64,000 nt of DNA, from NCBI GenBank assembly GCA_903910555.1, contig CAIVZZ010000001.1, forward strand, positions 124,001 to 188,000, in the 5' to 3' direction. Positions 35,605 through 44,652 of this stretch are shown here, piece after piece (within the stretch, counting starts at the first letter, position 1; every line of letters starts with the position of its first letter). Position numbers and translations under genes: made by a program. This DNA comes from an uncultured Gemmatimonadota bacterium (lineage in GTDB: Bacteria; Gemmatimonadota; Gemmatimonadetes; Gemmatimonadales; Gemmatimonadaceae). The notes beneath the pieces were generated by a model. The model searched no databases and was not told the origin of the DNA. It saw only the letters and a program-made list of their open reading frames with translations.

Positions 35605-36440
35605 AACGTCGCGATTTCGTTCAAGCATTCAGCGCGACGTTCGCCGGCGCCGCATTCCTTCCGCGCATCGTTGCGCCGAAAGACCATCTCTGGCGTGTTG
35701 GGCTTGAGCTCTACTCTGTGCGAAACGCGATGAAGGCTGATCCGGAGCGTACGCTCGCCGCAGTGCGCTCGATGGGCTACGACGACGTCGAACTGCTCTG
35801 GAGTTTCGATAACTTCGGTCGCACTCCGCAGCAGGTGCATACCACTCTGAAACACGAGGGACTAAAAACGCCGTCCGGGCACATCGCGCCCGAGGCGCTG
35901 CTCGCAGATTGGGAGACGAGCCTCGCCAACGCAAAGCTCGTCGGCCATCAGTATCTGATCGTTCCGAGCCTGCCGGACGAAACAAAGACTTCACTCGACG
36001 CGTGGCGCCGCTGGGCCGATCGTTTCAATGCTGCCGGTGACCTCGCGCGCCGTGCCGGGATCTGGCTCGCGCTGCACAACGAGCCGGAGATGATGAAGCC
36101 GATCACCGGCACGATTCCATACGAGCTATTCATGGAACGCACCGATCCGTCACGTGTCCGTCTGCAGCTCGATTTCGGCAACATGGAAGTCGGCGGTGGA
36201 AGCCCGATGCGGTATCTCGGAGAGCACCACGATCGATATTACAGCTTCCATGTGAAGGACGTCGGCGACGGCGGCAAGCATGACACGGAACTCGGCGCCG
36301 GTCACACGAACTTGCACGCGCTCCTCGCCGCGATTCCGGATATTCAAAAGAAGCCGTGCTACGTGGAGCAGGAGAATCCAAAGGACGAGCTCGTGAGCGC
36401 GCGCCAGAACTACGAATACCTCAAGAAATTGGAGTTCTGA
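35601..36440 (+). CDS. Sugar phosphate isomerase/epimerase-type TIM-barrel protein, exported
   Basis: 279 residues. The N-terminus MKRRDFVQAFSATFAGAAF looks like a Tat-type signal. The xylose-isomerase-like TIM-barrel pattern follows: LELYSVRNAMKADPERTLAA, YDDVELLW, LALHNEPE, LQLDFGNMEVG, and HVKDVGDGGKH near the metal site. These proteins isomerise or epimerise sugars, or act on sugar-like compounds, with a divalent metal. Translation is coupled to the GH18 gene, so it may process the released sugar. A hairpin at 36448-36479 follows. Confidence 0.83.
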   Translation: MKRRDFVQAFSATFAGAAFLPRIVAPKDHLWRVGLELYSVRNAMKADPERTLAAVRSMGYDDVELLWSFDNFGRTPQQVHTTLKHEGLKTPSGHIAPEALLADWETSLANAKLVGHQYLIVPSLPDETKTSLDAWRRWADRFNAAGDLARRAGIWLALHNEPEMMKPITGTIPYELFMERTDPSRVRLQLDFGNMEVGGGSPMRYLGEHHDRYYSFHVKDVGDGGKHDTELGAGHTNLHALLAAIPDIQKKPCYVEQENPKDELVSARQNYEYLKKLEF

Positions 36441-36447
36441 GCCGATC

Positions 36448-36479
36448 GCACCGCTGGACTGAAACCGTGCCAGCGGCGC
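36448..36479 (+). terminator. Stem-loop after the GH18-isomerase pair
   Basis: GCACCGCTGG and CCAGCGGCGC form a 10-bp stem with one mismatch around a 12-nt loop, 7 bp past the stop. No U-tract follows, so termination is inferred. Confidence 0.4.
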
Positions 36480-36519
36480 GTCGTAGGGTTCCGGTCACCC
36501 ACACGGACCCGGCCGCGCC

Positions 36520-38940
36520 ATGCAGGCAGTTCTCCGCGATATTCGCTATGGATTCCGGTCGCTAGTAAAGAGCCCCGGGCTCACCACCGTCGCCATCGTC
36601 GCGCTGACGTTCGGGATCGGGCTGACGACCACGATGTTCAGCATCGTCTACGGCGTGATGCTGAAGGGACTTCCCTTCCCCAATGGCGATCGCATTGTCG
36701 CCGTGTATCGGAACAATCCGGTGAAGGGCAACCGGCGGATGACCGTGCCGATCTCGGATTTCGCGGACTATGCGGCGCGCCAGAACTCACTCTCGAACAT
36801 GGGCGCGTACTACACCGGGACGGTGAACATCAGCGGCGTCGGTCAGGCCGAGCGCTACGCCGGCGCGTGGATGTCGGCGTCGCTATTCAATGTTGCGAAA
36901 ACAGAGCCGTTGCTCGGCCGCGTACTCCAGCCCGGCGACAACGTACCGAACGGCCCGAAGGTTGCCGTGATCAGTTACGGAATGTGGAAGACACGCTTTG
37001 GCGGCGGGTCGAGCGTGTTGAATGAGGTATTCCGCGTAAACGGCCAACCGTTCACGATCGTCGGCGTACTGCCGGAGAAGTATGGATTTCCGGACAACGC
37101 CGATCTCTGGCTTCCGCTTCAGCTCGATCCGCTCGCGACCAAACGCGGCGAAGGACCGGGACTTCAGGTGGTCGGAATGCTCAAGCCCGGTGTGACCGTT
37201 GATGAAGCGGCGGCAGACTTTGCGTCTATCGCAGCGCATTTGCAGACGGAATACAAAGCATCGAACGAGAATGTCGGCGCACGCCTTCAGACGTTCATCG
37301 ACTTGTATATCGGACCTCAGCCACGGCAGCTGCTCTTCTCGATGCTCGGCGCGGTTTTTCTCGTACTCCTCATTGCATGTGCGAACGTCGCGAATCTCCT
37401 GCTTGATCGTGCAGCCCATAAGACGAAGGAGATCGGAATTCGCACGGCCCTCGGCGCATCGCGCGGCGCGGTGGTGCGACAATTCCTGACGGAGGCCTTC
37501 GTCCTGTCCGCGGGCGGAGCCATCGGCGGTACTGCGCTCGCTTACGCTGCGATCGGCATGTTCAATCGGGCGCTCGCCGACACCAACCCACCGTTTTTCA
37601 TGGACATCCGGCTGCATCCGCCGGTGCTCATGTTCGTGATTGCCCTGGCGCTGATTTCTACGCTCTTCTCCGGGGCGATCCCGGCGATTCAATCATCGCG
37701 CGCGGATATCAATGAAGTGTTGAAGGACGAAAATCGTGGGTCGTCGAGCTTGAAGCTGGGAAGGATGAGCCGCGCGCTCGTCGTATTCGAGATTGCGGTG
37801 AGCTGCGGACTGCTCGTGGCCAGCGGACTCATGATCAAGAGCGTCACGAAACTCAAGACAATGGATCCCGGCTTCGCAACGCAAAATGTTTTCACAGCGC
37901 GAATCGGATTCCCCGCCGGATACACAGATACAACGTCGCAAAAGCAGTTCATGGTACAGCTGCACCAGAATATCGCATCGATTCCCGGCGTACGTGCGAC
38001 CACGCTCGCGTCCGGCCTTCCCGGTACCGGTTCGGGTGGTGACGGCGGCCCGGTGATGATCGACGGCGTGTCGTATGCCGCCGAACGTGATGTCCCGAAC
38101 GTGCCGTCGAATGCGGTTTCCGATGGATTCTTCGAAACGTTCAGCGTCAAGCTCCTTGAGGGACGCGGCATCACCAGTGCGGATCGCGCCGACGCGGCAC
38201 CAGTTGCTGTTGTGAACAAGGCGTTCGCGGACAAATACTTTCCAGGAAAGGACGCGGTCGGCCAGCGCATTCGCGAAGGTGGCACCACGAGTACAAATCC
38301 GTGGATGACGATCGTCGGCGTGGTGCCGACGATGTTCAGCGGAGACGCCGAACATCCGCGGCCACCGGCATACTTCACGCCGCTCTCGCAGCACCATTCG
38401 AGTTTTGTCAGCATCGCCGTTCAAACGGCTGGTCCGCCAATGGCCGTGACGCAGCAGGTCCGCCAGGTGGTGGCTCAGCAGAATGCCGATATCCCGCTGT
38501 ACTTCGTCTACTCGATGGACGAAGCGCTCGCGCGGCCACTGTGGTACATCCGCGTGTTCGGAACGATGTTCATGATCTTCGGCGCAATCGCGCTTTTCCT
38601 TGCGGCGATCGGACTCTACGCAGTCATGTCGTTCTCCGTCAGCAGGCGCACCAAGGAAGTCGGGATCAGGATGGCGCTCGGCGCGCAGAGCGGCCAGGTG
38701 ATCCGGATGATTTTCCGACAGGGCGTCTGGCAGCTGACCGCCGGAATCACCCTCGGTCTCGTCCTCGCGATGGCGATCGGACAGGCGACATCGGCGATTC
38801 TGTTCGAAGTTCAGCCGCGCGATCCACAGGTGTTCGGCGGCGTGGTCGTTGTGCTGGCACTCACCGGAATGCTCGCGTGCCTGCTTCCTGCGCGCCGCGC
38901 CACCCACGTAGACCCACTGACAGCGTTGCGAAGCCAGTAG
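36520..38940 (+). CDS. ADOP-type ABC permease
   Basis: 806 residues with the same two-half MacB/FtsX plan as the other ADOPs: an RDIRYGFRSLVKSPGL leader, TM1 (TVAIVALTFGIGLTTTMFS), the first core helix at AVFLVLLIACANVANLLLDRA, the second-half start at ALVVFEIAVSCGLLVASGLM, and a C-terminal block ending LLPARRATHVDPLTALRSQ. This copy lacks a long cytosolic N-terminal domain and a PadR partner. It lies between sugar-related genes, which may be chance. Confidence 0.88.
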   Translation: MQAVLRDIRYGFRSLVKSPGLTTVAIVALTFGIGLTTTMFSIVYGVMLKGLPFPNGDRIVAVYRNNPVKGNRRMTVPISDFADYAARQNSLSNMGAYYTGTVNISGVGQAERYAGAWMSASLFNVAKTEPLLGRVLQPGDNVPNGPKVAVISYGMWKTRFGGGSSVLNEVFRVNGQPFTIVGVLPEKYGFPDNADLWLPLQLDPLATKRGEGPGLQVVGMLKPGVTVDEAAADFASIAAHLQTEYKASNENVGARLQTFIDLYIGPQPRQLLFSMLGAVFLVLLIACANVANLLLDRAAHKTKEIGIRTALGASRGAVVRQFLTEAFVLSAGGAIGGTALAYAAIGMFNRALADTNPPFFMDIRLHPPVLMFVIALALISTLFSGAIPAIQSSRADINEVLKDENRGSSSLKLGRMSRALVVFEIAVSCGLLVASGLMIKSVTKLKTMDPGFATQNVFTARIGFPAGYTDTTSQKQFMVQLHQNIASIPGVRATTLASGLPGTGSGGDGGPVMIDGVSYAAERDVPNVPSNAVSDGFFETFSVKLLEGRGITSADRADAAPVAVVNKAFADKYFPGKDAVGQRIREGGTTSTNPWMTIVGVVPTMFSGDAEHPRPPAYFTPLSQHHSSFVSIAVQTAGPPMAVTQQVRQVVAQQNADIPLYFVYSMDEALARPLWYIRVFGTMFMIFGAIALFLAAIGLYAVMSFSVSRRTKEVGIRMALGAQSGQVIRMIFRQGVWQLTAGITLGLVLAMAIGQATSAILFEVQPRDPQVFGGVVVVLALTGMLACLLPARRATHVDPLTALRSQ

Positions 38941-39026
38941 CGACTCACGACATTCGGTCAGCGCCCAGGTTGTCTTGAGTGGCGTCAGCTGGTTTATCGC
39001 AGTCGGCCCTGACCGCAATAATTCAA

Positions 39027-41123
39027 ATGATCGCTGCCCGTCGATTCGCTCCAGTTTTGATCGCGTTCGCCGCCGCCGCCGCACCACTGCGCGCGGCGGA
39101 CGACCCGCATCTGATCCCGAAGCCGCGCGAGACGACGGCGGGTGATCTCGTGCCGCTCACCAGATCCGTCACGATCGCCGCGACGGGCAACGACGACGAC
39201 CGGTTCGCCGCGAGAGATCTTTCGGACGTACTCAAAGAGCGCGGGGTGCACATCGCCGCCGCTGCCGAGGGAGCGTTCCGGATTTCGCTGCTGCGTCTCG
39301 ACTCGCCGGCAGCGCACCGGCTGCTCGAAGACAACAAGGTCGCGTTCAGCGATGAAATGAAAGCCGAGGGGTATGTGCTCCTCACGACGAAAGACGGCGC
39401 GGCGATCGTCGCTGCGACAGGCGCGGGAATGTTCTACGGCGCGCAGACGCTCAAGCAATTGATCCGCACCGACGGCGCTGCGCCGCGCGTGCAGCTCGCC
39501 GTGATTCGCGACTGGCCCGCTATGCGGTATCGCGGGTTCCACGACGATCTCTCTCGCGGGCCCGTACCGACGCTCGAGTTTCAGAAGAAAGAACTGCGCA
39601 CTTTCGCAGCGTACAAGATCAACGTCTACTCGCCGTACTTCGAGCACACGCTCTCGTACGATTCGAATCCGCTGATCTCGCCGCCGGGCGGCGGGATGAG
39701 TCACGACGACGTGCGCGCGCTCGTCGCGTACGCCAAGCGCTACCATATCGAGGTGGTCCCGGAGCAGGAAGCGTTCGGCCATCTCCACCACGTGCTGAAG
39801 TACGATCTCTACTCGCCGCTCGGCGAAGCAGAACATGGCCATGTGCTCGCGCCGAACGATCCCGGTTCGCTTCCGCTGATCAAATCGTGGTTCGCCGAAA
39901 TCGACTCGCTCTTTCCGTCGAAATTCGTGCACCTCGGCGCAGATGAAACGTTCGAGCTCGGACTCGGTCGCACAAAGGACCGCGTGCAACAGAACGGACT
40001 TGGTCCGGTGTACATCGACTTTCTGAAACAGATCGAAAGCGCGCTGCGCTACACCGGAAAGCGGTTCCTTTTCTGGGGCGACATCGCCCAGGGAAGTCCC
40101 GACCTCGTGAAGTCGCTCCCGAAGGACATGCTCGCCGTTGGCTGGGGCTACGGCTCAAATCCGAAGGCGGAAACGCTGCTGCGTCCGTTCATCAACGCCG
40201 GAATCGAAACGTGGGTCGCGCCGGGAGTGAACGGATGGAATCGCGTTTTTCCGAACAACGACGTGACGCTGAAGAACATTCAGGCGATGGCACGCGACGG
40301 ACAGCGACTCGGCGCGACCGGTCTGCTCAACACGAGCTGGGCGGACGACGGCGAGGCGATTCTCAATCAGCAGTGGTACGGAATTCTTTTCGGTGCCGCC
40401 GCGAGCTGGCAGGCGGGGGAATCATCGTTCGACGATTTCACGCAGAGCTACGGATTGCAGTTCCACGGTGATCCAACCGGTAAGATCGACGCGGCGCAAA
40501 TGAAACTGTCGGCCGCGCACGCGTTGCTCGCGAAAGCGGGACTCGGCGATGGCAGCGACTATCTCTACTGGGTTGATCCATTTTCCACCGAAGGTCAGCA
40601 GAGCGCACAGAAGATTCGCGGCGTCGATCGTGATTTCCGCGTGCTCGCCGAAAGTGCGATGGTGCTCGTTGCGCAGGCGCGCACCGCTGCGCACGGAAAA
40701 CTTCAGGAGAGCGACGTACTCGACGCGCTCGAGATGGGCGCCCGCCGCCTCGATTTCATCGGGATGAAGTTCGAACTCTCCGATGAGATCTCGCGGCTGT
40801 ACACGCACGCGTATGACACGGTTCAGGCCGGCGGCAGTCCCACGCACGATCTCGGCGAGATTTCATCGAACATCAATTCGCGCAGCGCCGATTTGCGCGA
40901 CGGGTACGTGCTCGGCCGCGAGCTGTACGAAAAAAGCTGGCTCGCGCAGAATAAGCCGTACTGGTTGTACAACGTTCTGAATCGCTACGATCTCGCGGCG
41001 CAGCTTTGGATTCAGCGGTCAGATAAAGTTGGCCAGGCAAGATCGGCGTACAACCGGACGAAAAAACTGGCGTCACCGGAGGAGTTGGGAATTCCGCGGT
41101 GGACTCAGCCGTTTACGCCGTAG
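39027..41123 (+). CDS. Exported GH20 beta-N-acetylhexosaminidase
   Basis: 698 residues with a signal peptide (RFAPVLIAFAAAAAPLRA). A GH20b-type N-terminal domain spans about 25-155 (ending FYGAQTLKQLI), then the TIM barrel. The catalytic Asp306-Glu307 pair is in VHLGADETFE. Barrel landmarks include YRGFHDDLSRGP, VPEQEAFGHLHH and GLLNTSWADDGE. Retaining hexosaminidases of this family cut terminal GlcNAc or GalNAc by substrate-assisted catalysis. The C-terminal 200 residues form a helical extension. The ATG at 39027 was chosen over an upstream GTG because it starts the signal peptide. A long hairpin follows the gene. Confidence 0.88.
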   Translation: MIAARRFAPVLIAFAAAAAPLRAADDPHLIPKPRETTAGDLVPLTRSVTIAATGNDDDRFAARDLSDVLKERGVHIAAAAEGAFRISLLRLDSPAAHRLLEDNKVAFSDEMKAEGYVLLTTKDGAAIVAATGAGMFYGAQTLKQLIRTDGAAPRVQLAVIRDWPAMRYRGFHDDLSRGPVPTLEFQKKELRTFAAYKINVYSPYFEHTLSYDSNPLISPPGGGMSHDDVRALVAYAKRYHIEVVPEQEAFGHLHHVLKYDLYSPLGEAEHGHVLAPNDPGSLPLIKSWFAEIDSLFPSKFVHLGADETFELGLGRTKDRVQQNGLGPVYIDFLKQIESALRYTGKRFLFWGDIAQGSPDLVKSLPKDMLAVGWGYGSNPKAETLLRPFINAGIETWVAPGVNGWNRVFPNNDVTLKNIQAMARDGQRLGATGLLNTSWADDGEAILNQQWYGILFGAAASWQAGESSFDDFTQSYGLQFHGDPTGKIDAAQMKLSAAHALLAKAGLGDGSDYLYWVDPFSTEGQQSAQKIRGVDRDFRVLAESAMVLVAQARTAAHGKLQESDVLDALEMGARRLDFIGMKFELSDEISRLYTHAYDTVQAGGSPTHDLGEISSNINSRSADLRDGYVLGRELYEKSWLAQNKPYWLYNVLNRYDLAAQLWIQRSDKVGQARSAYNRTKKLASPEELGIPRWTQPFTP

Positions 41124-41155
41124 GGTAGAGATGAGCGGCGTGGCTTAGCAGCAGA

Positions 41156-41320
41156 CGCAGAACGCAGGAGAGGAATCGGGACGCGGGGTGGAGGGGTGAG
41201 ATGGGAGTAGATATGAGAAAGGGCGCGACTCAGACTGAGTTGACGCCCTTTCTCGCCTCTCGCCGCTACTCCAACCTCACCTCTAAGCCCCGCATCCAAA
41301 TTCCTCTCCTGCGTTCTGCG
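41156..41320. repeat. 165-bp long imperfect inverted repeat between convergent genes
   Basis: The outer arms (41156-41176 and 41300-41320) are 21-bp perfect inverted copies. Inner arms pair with gaps, with a perfect 11-bp segment (GAGAAAGGGCG at 41215-41225 with CGCCCTTTCTC at 41244-41254) and a top stem ACTCA/TGAGT. It fills most of the 223-bp gap between the GH20 and ABC permease genes. It may be a bidirectional terminator or a relic of a small mobile element. No open frame within it looks real. Confidence 0.75.
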
Positions 41321-41346
41321 GCGCCGGTAAAGTCTCGCCCCGCAAC

Positions 41347-42462
41347 TCAGAGCGTCCGTTTGAAGAGGTACGTCGCCGCCGTCATACACACGACCGTGAA
41401 AATCGATAAATAGAGCAAGTCATACCCAATCGCCCCAAACCCCGTGTTCTTGAGGATCAGACACTTGATCGCGTGAACCGCGTACGTGAACGGATCGAGC
41501 ACCGCAATCACTTTCATCCATCCCGGAAACGCCTGCTGCGGATACACCGCCCCGCTCGGGAAATACAGGAAAGTGTTCAGCACGCCGAACAGCGCGCGCG
41601 GAAGCAGCGGATCGTTCATTCGCACCATGAGCAGAAACATCATGCTCACGAGTGCCATCGACGTGATCACCACCACGATCATCAGGCGCATGAGCCGCAA
41701 CGGTTCAAACGCGTTCGGAACACCTGCGATGACCGACCCGATCGTCACGACCACCACTGCGGCGATCACCGCTTTGATTGCGCCCGAAATCGTGAACCCG
41801 AGTACGAGTTCGAGTTTCGTGATCGGGGTGACGAGATACCCCTCGTGCAGGCCGCGTGATTTGTCGTCAATAAAAATAATTCCGCCGCCAATCATCACCA
41901 TCATGAAGATCGACATCACGATCGACCCGGACAGCAGATACTGGATGTAGGGGACGTAGGGATAGACTTCGACCACGTCCAGCGTCGTCGAGCCGGAAAT
42001 CCGTCGCGTGGACGTTTCGGGCATGTCGTACGCGGTGATCATGCCGCTCGCCGTCGCCGCCATCGTACCGGCCACGAAGCCGTCGGTGTTGTCTTCGATG
42101 ATCGCGACGTGGGGATCGTCCTTCGAGAGCACGCGCCGTGAAAAATCCGGCGGGATCGCGAGTACGCCGTTCAGTTCACCGTTCCTGAGTGCAGTCACCG
42201 CCGTGCCGAGGTCGGGATACGCCATCGGCACGAACGTTTTCGCATTCGAAGAAACGGCGCCCGCGAGCTCACGCATTCTTACCGCTGGCATCCCGCGATC
42301 CTGATCGACGACACCGAGTTTGAGATTCTTCACGGTGCCGCCGAACGCGTAGCCGAGTACGAGCAACTGCACGATCGGCATGACGAGCGACATGACGATG
42401 AGCATCGGGCTGCGCCGGAAACGGCGCATCTCGCGTTCGACGATGGCGAATGTGCGTTCCAT
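41347..42462 (-). CDS. ABC-2 type transporter permease
   Basis: 371 residues with the YhhJ/YbhR-type build: an N-terminal helix (SPMLIVMSLVMPIVQLLVLGY), a large periplasmic domain (about 45-175), then five helices including YLLSGSIVMSIFMMVMIGGG and MLIVVVITSMALVSMMFLLM, ending in FTVVCMTAATYLFKRTL. The ABC-2 motif region RSRGLHEGYLVTPITKLEL-like (KSRGLHEGYLVTPIT) is clear. It starts 2 bp after the ATPase stop and belongs to the HlyD-ATPase-permease export set. Only one permease gene is present, so it probably works as a homodimer. Confidence 0.9.
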   Translation of the reverse strand: MERTFAIVEREMRRFRRSPMLIVMSLVMPIVQLLVLGYAFGGTVKNLKLGVVDQDRGMPAVRMRELAGAVSSNAKTFVPMAYPDLGTAVTALRNGELNGVLAIPPDFSRRVLSKDDPHVAIIEDNTDGFVAGTMAATASGMITAYDMPETSTRRISGSTTLDVVEVYPYVPYIQYLLSGSIVMSIFMMVMIGGGIIFIDDKSRGLHEGYLVTPITKLELVLGFTISGAIKAVIAAVVVVTIGSVIAGVPNAFEPLRLMRLMIVVVITSMALVSMMFLLMVRMNDPLLPRALFGVLNTFLYFPSGAVYPQQAFPGWMKVIAVLDPFTYAVHAIKCLILKNTGFGAIGYDLLYLSIFTVVCMTAATYLFKRTL

Positions 42463-42464
42463 GG

Positions 42465-43451
42465 TCAGCGCCCCGCGGGGGCTGCGAGTTCAGGCGTCGC
42501 GGCGGACTGTTCGCCATGCAGCTGGCGGCCGGTGAAGTAGACGAACACGTCGTCGAGTGTCGTACTCTGCACGGCGAGCGTCTGCACTTTCACGCCGGCG
42601 CTCGCTGCGGCATCCAGCAGTGCCATCGTCGTCGTGGGTCCGTCCTTGGACGAGATGTGATACGCGTTTCCGTCGGACGTCACGGCCGCCACCGCCGGCA
42701 GCGCACTGACTTTCGCCTTCCAGTCGGCGGGCGCGTTGTCGAACAGCACCTCGAGCACATTGTCTCCCGGCACCGCCGCCTTGAGATGGATCGGCGAATC
42801 CAGCGCCATGAGCTTGCCATGATCGACAATGGCGATCCGGTCGCACAGGTGATCGGCTTCATCCATCATGTGCGTCGTGATGAGCACGGTCAGCTCGCGC
42901 TCCGCTTTGACCTTCTCGAGCATCGTCCAGACCGCTTTGCGCGAAACGGGATCCAGACCGGTGGTGGGTTCGTCGAGAAAAAAGATCTTCGGCTCGTGCA
43001 CGAGCCCGCGTGCGATCTCGAGGCGGCGGCGCATGCCGCCCGAAAGTTTTTTCACCTGCGCGTCGGTCCATTTCGTGAGATCCACAGCCTCGAGGAGATC
43101 GCGTATGAGCTTCTCGCGACGCTCCTTCGGCACGCCGTAGAGCTTCGCGAAAATCAGCAGATTCTCGCGGCAGCTGAGTTCCATGTCGCTCGTCATCGCC
43201 TGCGGAATCACGCCGATCGCGTGACGCACCGCATCAGGCTGAGTCACGATGTCGCACCCGTTCACAATCGCGGTTCCGGACGTCGGGAGCATCAGCGTGG
43301 TCATCATGCGGATGAGCGTCGACTTTCCCGCACCGTTCGGCCCGAGCAAGCCAAGCGTCTCTCCACGTTCGACGGAAAACGAAATCCCGTCGACCGCGGT
43401 AAAATCACCGAATCGCTTGCCGATATTTTGGACGTCGATCGCGAGAGGCAC
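42465..43451 (-). CDS. ABC exporter ATP-binding protein
   Basis: 328 residues. Walker A is GPNGAGKS, the signature is LSGGMRRRLEIARG, Walker B is IFFLDEPTTGLD, with the switch His in ITTHMMDEAD. The C-terminal DrrA-type extension (about 220-328) suggests drug or polymer export. The start is GTG at 43451 with GGAGAAACGA before it. It lies between the membrane-fusion gene and the permease gene and pairs with both. Confidence 0.93.
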   Translation of the reverse strand: MPLAIDVQNIGKRFGDFTAVDGISFSVERGETLGLLGPNGAGKSTLIRMMTTLMLPTSGTAIVNGCDIVTQPDAVRHAIGVIPQAMTSDMELSCRENLLIFAKLYGVPKERREKLIRDLLEAVDLTKWTDAQVKKLSGGMRRRLEIARGLVHEPKIFFLDEPTTGLDPVSRKAVWTMLEKVKAERELTVLITTHMMDEADHLCDRIAIVDHGKLMALDSPIHLKAAVPGDNVLEVLFDNAPADWKAKVSALPAVAAVTSDGNAYHISSKDGPTTTMALLDAAASAGVKVQTLAVQSTTLDDVFVYFTGRQLHGEQSAATPELAAPAGR

Positions 43452-43469
43452 TCGTTTCTCCCTAGGTGC

Positions 43470-44522
43470 TCATCTCGCCGTCACGCTCTTCGGCAGCACG
43501 ACATACGCCGTCATGCCTGTCGCGAGGCGGCGGTCTTTGTTGTCGAGCCGGATGCGAATCTCGAACGTCTTGATGTCGCGCTTGGTGCGGCTCACGTCGC
43601 GTTGCGTGGCAAAGCCCGCATCGACGCCGCGAAAAAACACCGCGCCCCGCTTCTCGTCGCCCGACGGGAGGCGAACCGTGAGTGAATCGCCAAGCTTAAT
43701 GGCGTCGATGTAACTCTCTTCCACATCGGCGCGCACCCACAAATTATCGGGGTCGATCAGCGTGATGATCGGCTGACCCGGCGTCACGATCTCGCCGGCG
43801 CGCGCCGCCGCCACATCCACGATCCCCGCGATTGGTGCGCGAATTTCAGAGTAGGCTAGGCGAACATCCGCTTTCGTCGTCTGTGCGGTCGCTGCGGCTT
43901 TGCCGCGCTGCGCCGCCTGCAACCCGCCCCGGCGCACCGCGATCTGTTCCGCCGCAGACTGCGCGAGCGCGAGCGCTGCGCGCGCGGACTCAACCTGTTT
44001 CGCCGTCGCGTCGACACGCGCGGTTGCAACGGCGGCATTCGTTCGCGCCTGATCGAGATCCTGATTTGAAATCGCGCCCGCCTTCAGCATCGCCTCGCTT
44101 CGCGTCAGCGATAATTTGGCGATATTGAGATTTGCCGCTGCCTCCGCCTGCTGCGCGATGTTCGTCGCCAGGTTCGCCTGCGCCTGTTTGATCTGCTCGG
44201 CGGTCTGCTGCTCCTGATATCGCAGCGCGGCCTCACTCACCGCGACTTGATCGCCAAGCCCCTTTTCGCTCTGCGCGGCGAATGCCTGATCGGCACGCAG
44301 TTCATCCGGCGACAGCACGGCGAGGAGCTGGTTCGCCTCGACCTTGTCGCCCTCTTTCACCAGAAGTTTGCTGAGCTGCGCGCTCACCTGCGGGCTGACG
44401 ATCACGTCATTTGTCGTCACGATTCCCGTGAGCACGAGCGGACCGGGACGCGTGATGATCACGGCGGCAACAATCCCGATCACGATCACGCCACCGACGA
44501 TGGCGCGTTTATTTGAAGCCAT
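43470..44522 (-). CDS. HlyD-type membrane-fusion/periplasmic adaptor
   Basis: 350 residues: an N-terminal anchor (IVGGVIVIGIVAAVIIT), a lipoyl half (VSPQVSAQLSKLLVKEGDKV), a long alpha-hairpin rich in Ala/Gln (about 75-220), the second lipoyl half (YSEIRAPIAGIVDVAAARAG) and a beta-barrel with WVRADVEESYIDAIKLG. It is the YbhG/HlyD type that links an ABC-2 exporter to an outer-membrane channel. The first gene of the three-gene set; GGAG lies eight bases before the ATG. It is divergent from the second ABC locus. Confidence 0.9.
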   Translation of the reverse strand: MASNKRAIVGGVIVIGIVAAVIITRPGPLVLTGIVTTNDVIVSPQVSAQLSKLLVKEGDKVEANQLLAVLSPDELRADQAFAAQSEKGLGDQVAVSEAALRYQEQQTAEQIKQAQANLATNIAQQAEAAANLNIAKLSLTRSEAMLKAGAISNQDLDQARTNAAVATARVDATAKQVESARAALALAQSAAEQIAVRRGGLQAAQRGKAAATAQTTKADVRLAYSEIRAPIAGIVDVAAARAGEIVTPGQPIITLIDPDNLWVRADVEESYIDAIKLGDSLTVRLPSGDEKRGAVFFRGVDAGFATQRDVSRTKRDIKTFEIRIRLDNKDRRLATGMTAYVVLPKSVTAR

Positions 44523-44652
44523 TGGAAAACTCCGGAAGCCTTCGACCGATGTTCGGGCGGTGGCGGCTGGTGGCCGAACCCGCGGCGGTGCTATTTACCC
44601 GCTGAGAGAATGATGCCTGCATGATAATCACCGCGCGATCCCCGGGACCCGC

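Noticed and set aside
38954-39015. CGGTCAG/CTGACCG inverted repeat after the ADOP at 36520
   Set aside because: Seven-base arms about 47 bp apart, no further support.
37693-39087. A 464-codon minus-strand open frame opposite the ADOP gene at 36520
   Set aside because: Arg/His-rich shadow; the plus strand encodes a full permease.
41201-41413. A 70-codon plus-strand open frame in the GH20-permease gap
   Set aside because: It lies largely in the long hairpin and runs into the permease gene; no ribosome site or protein-like pattern.
44551-44579. GTTCGG/CCGAAC inverted repeat between the two ABC loci
   Set aside because: Only six paired bases with a 17-bp spacer in GC-rich sequence; could easily be chance.
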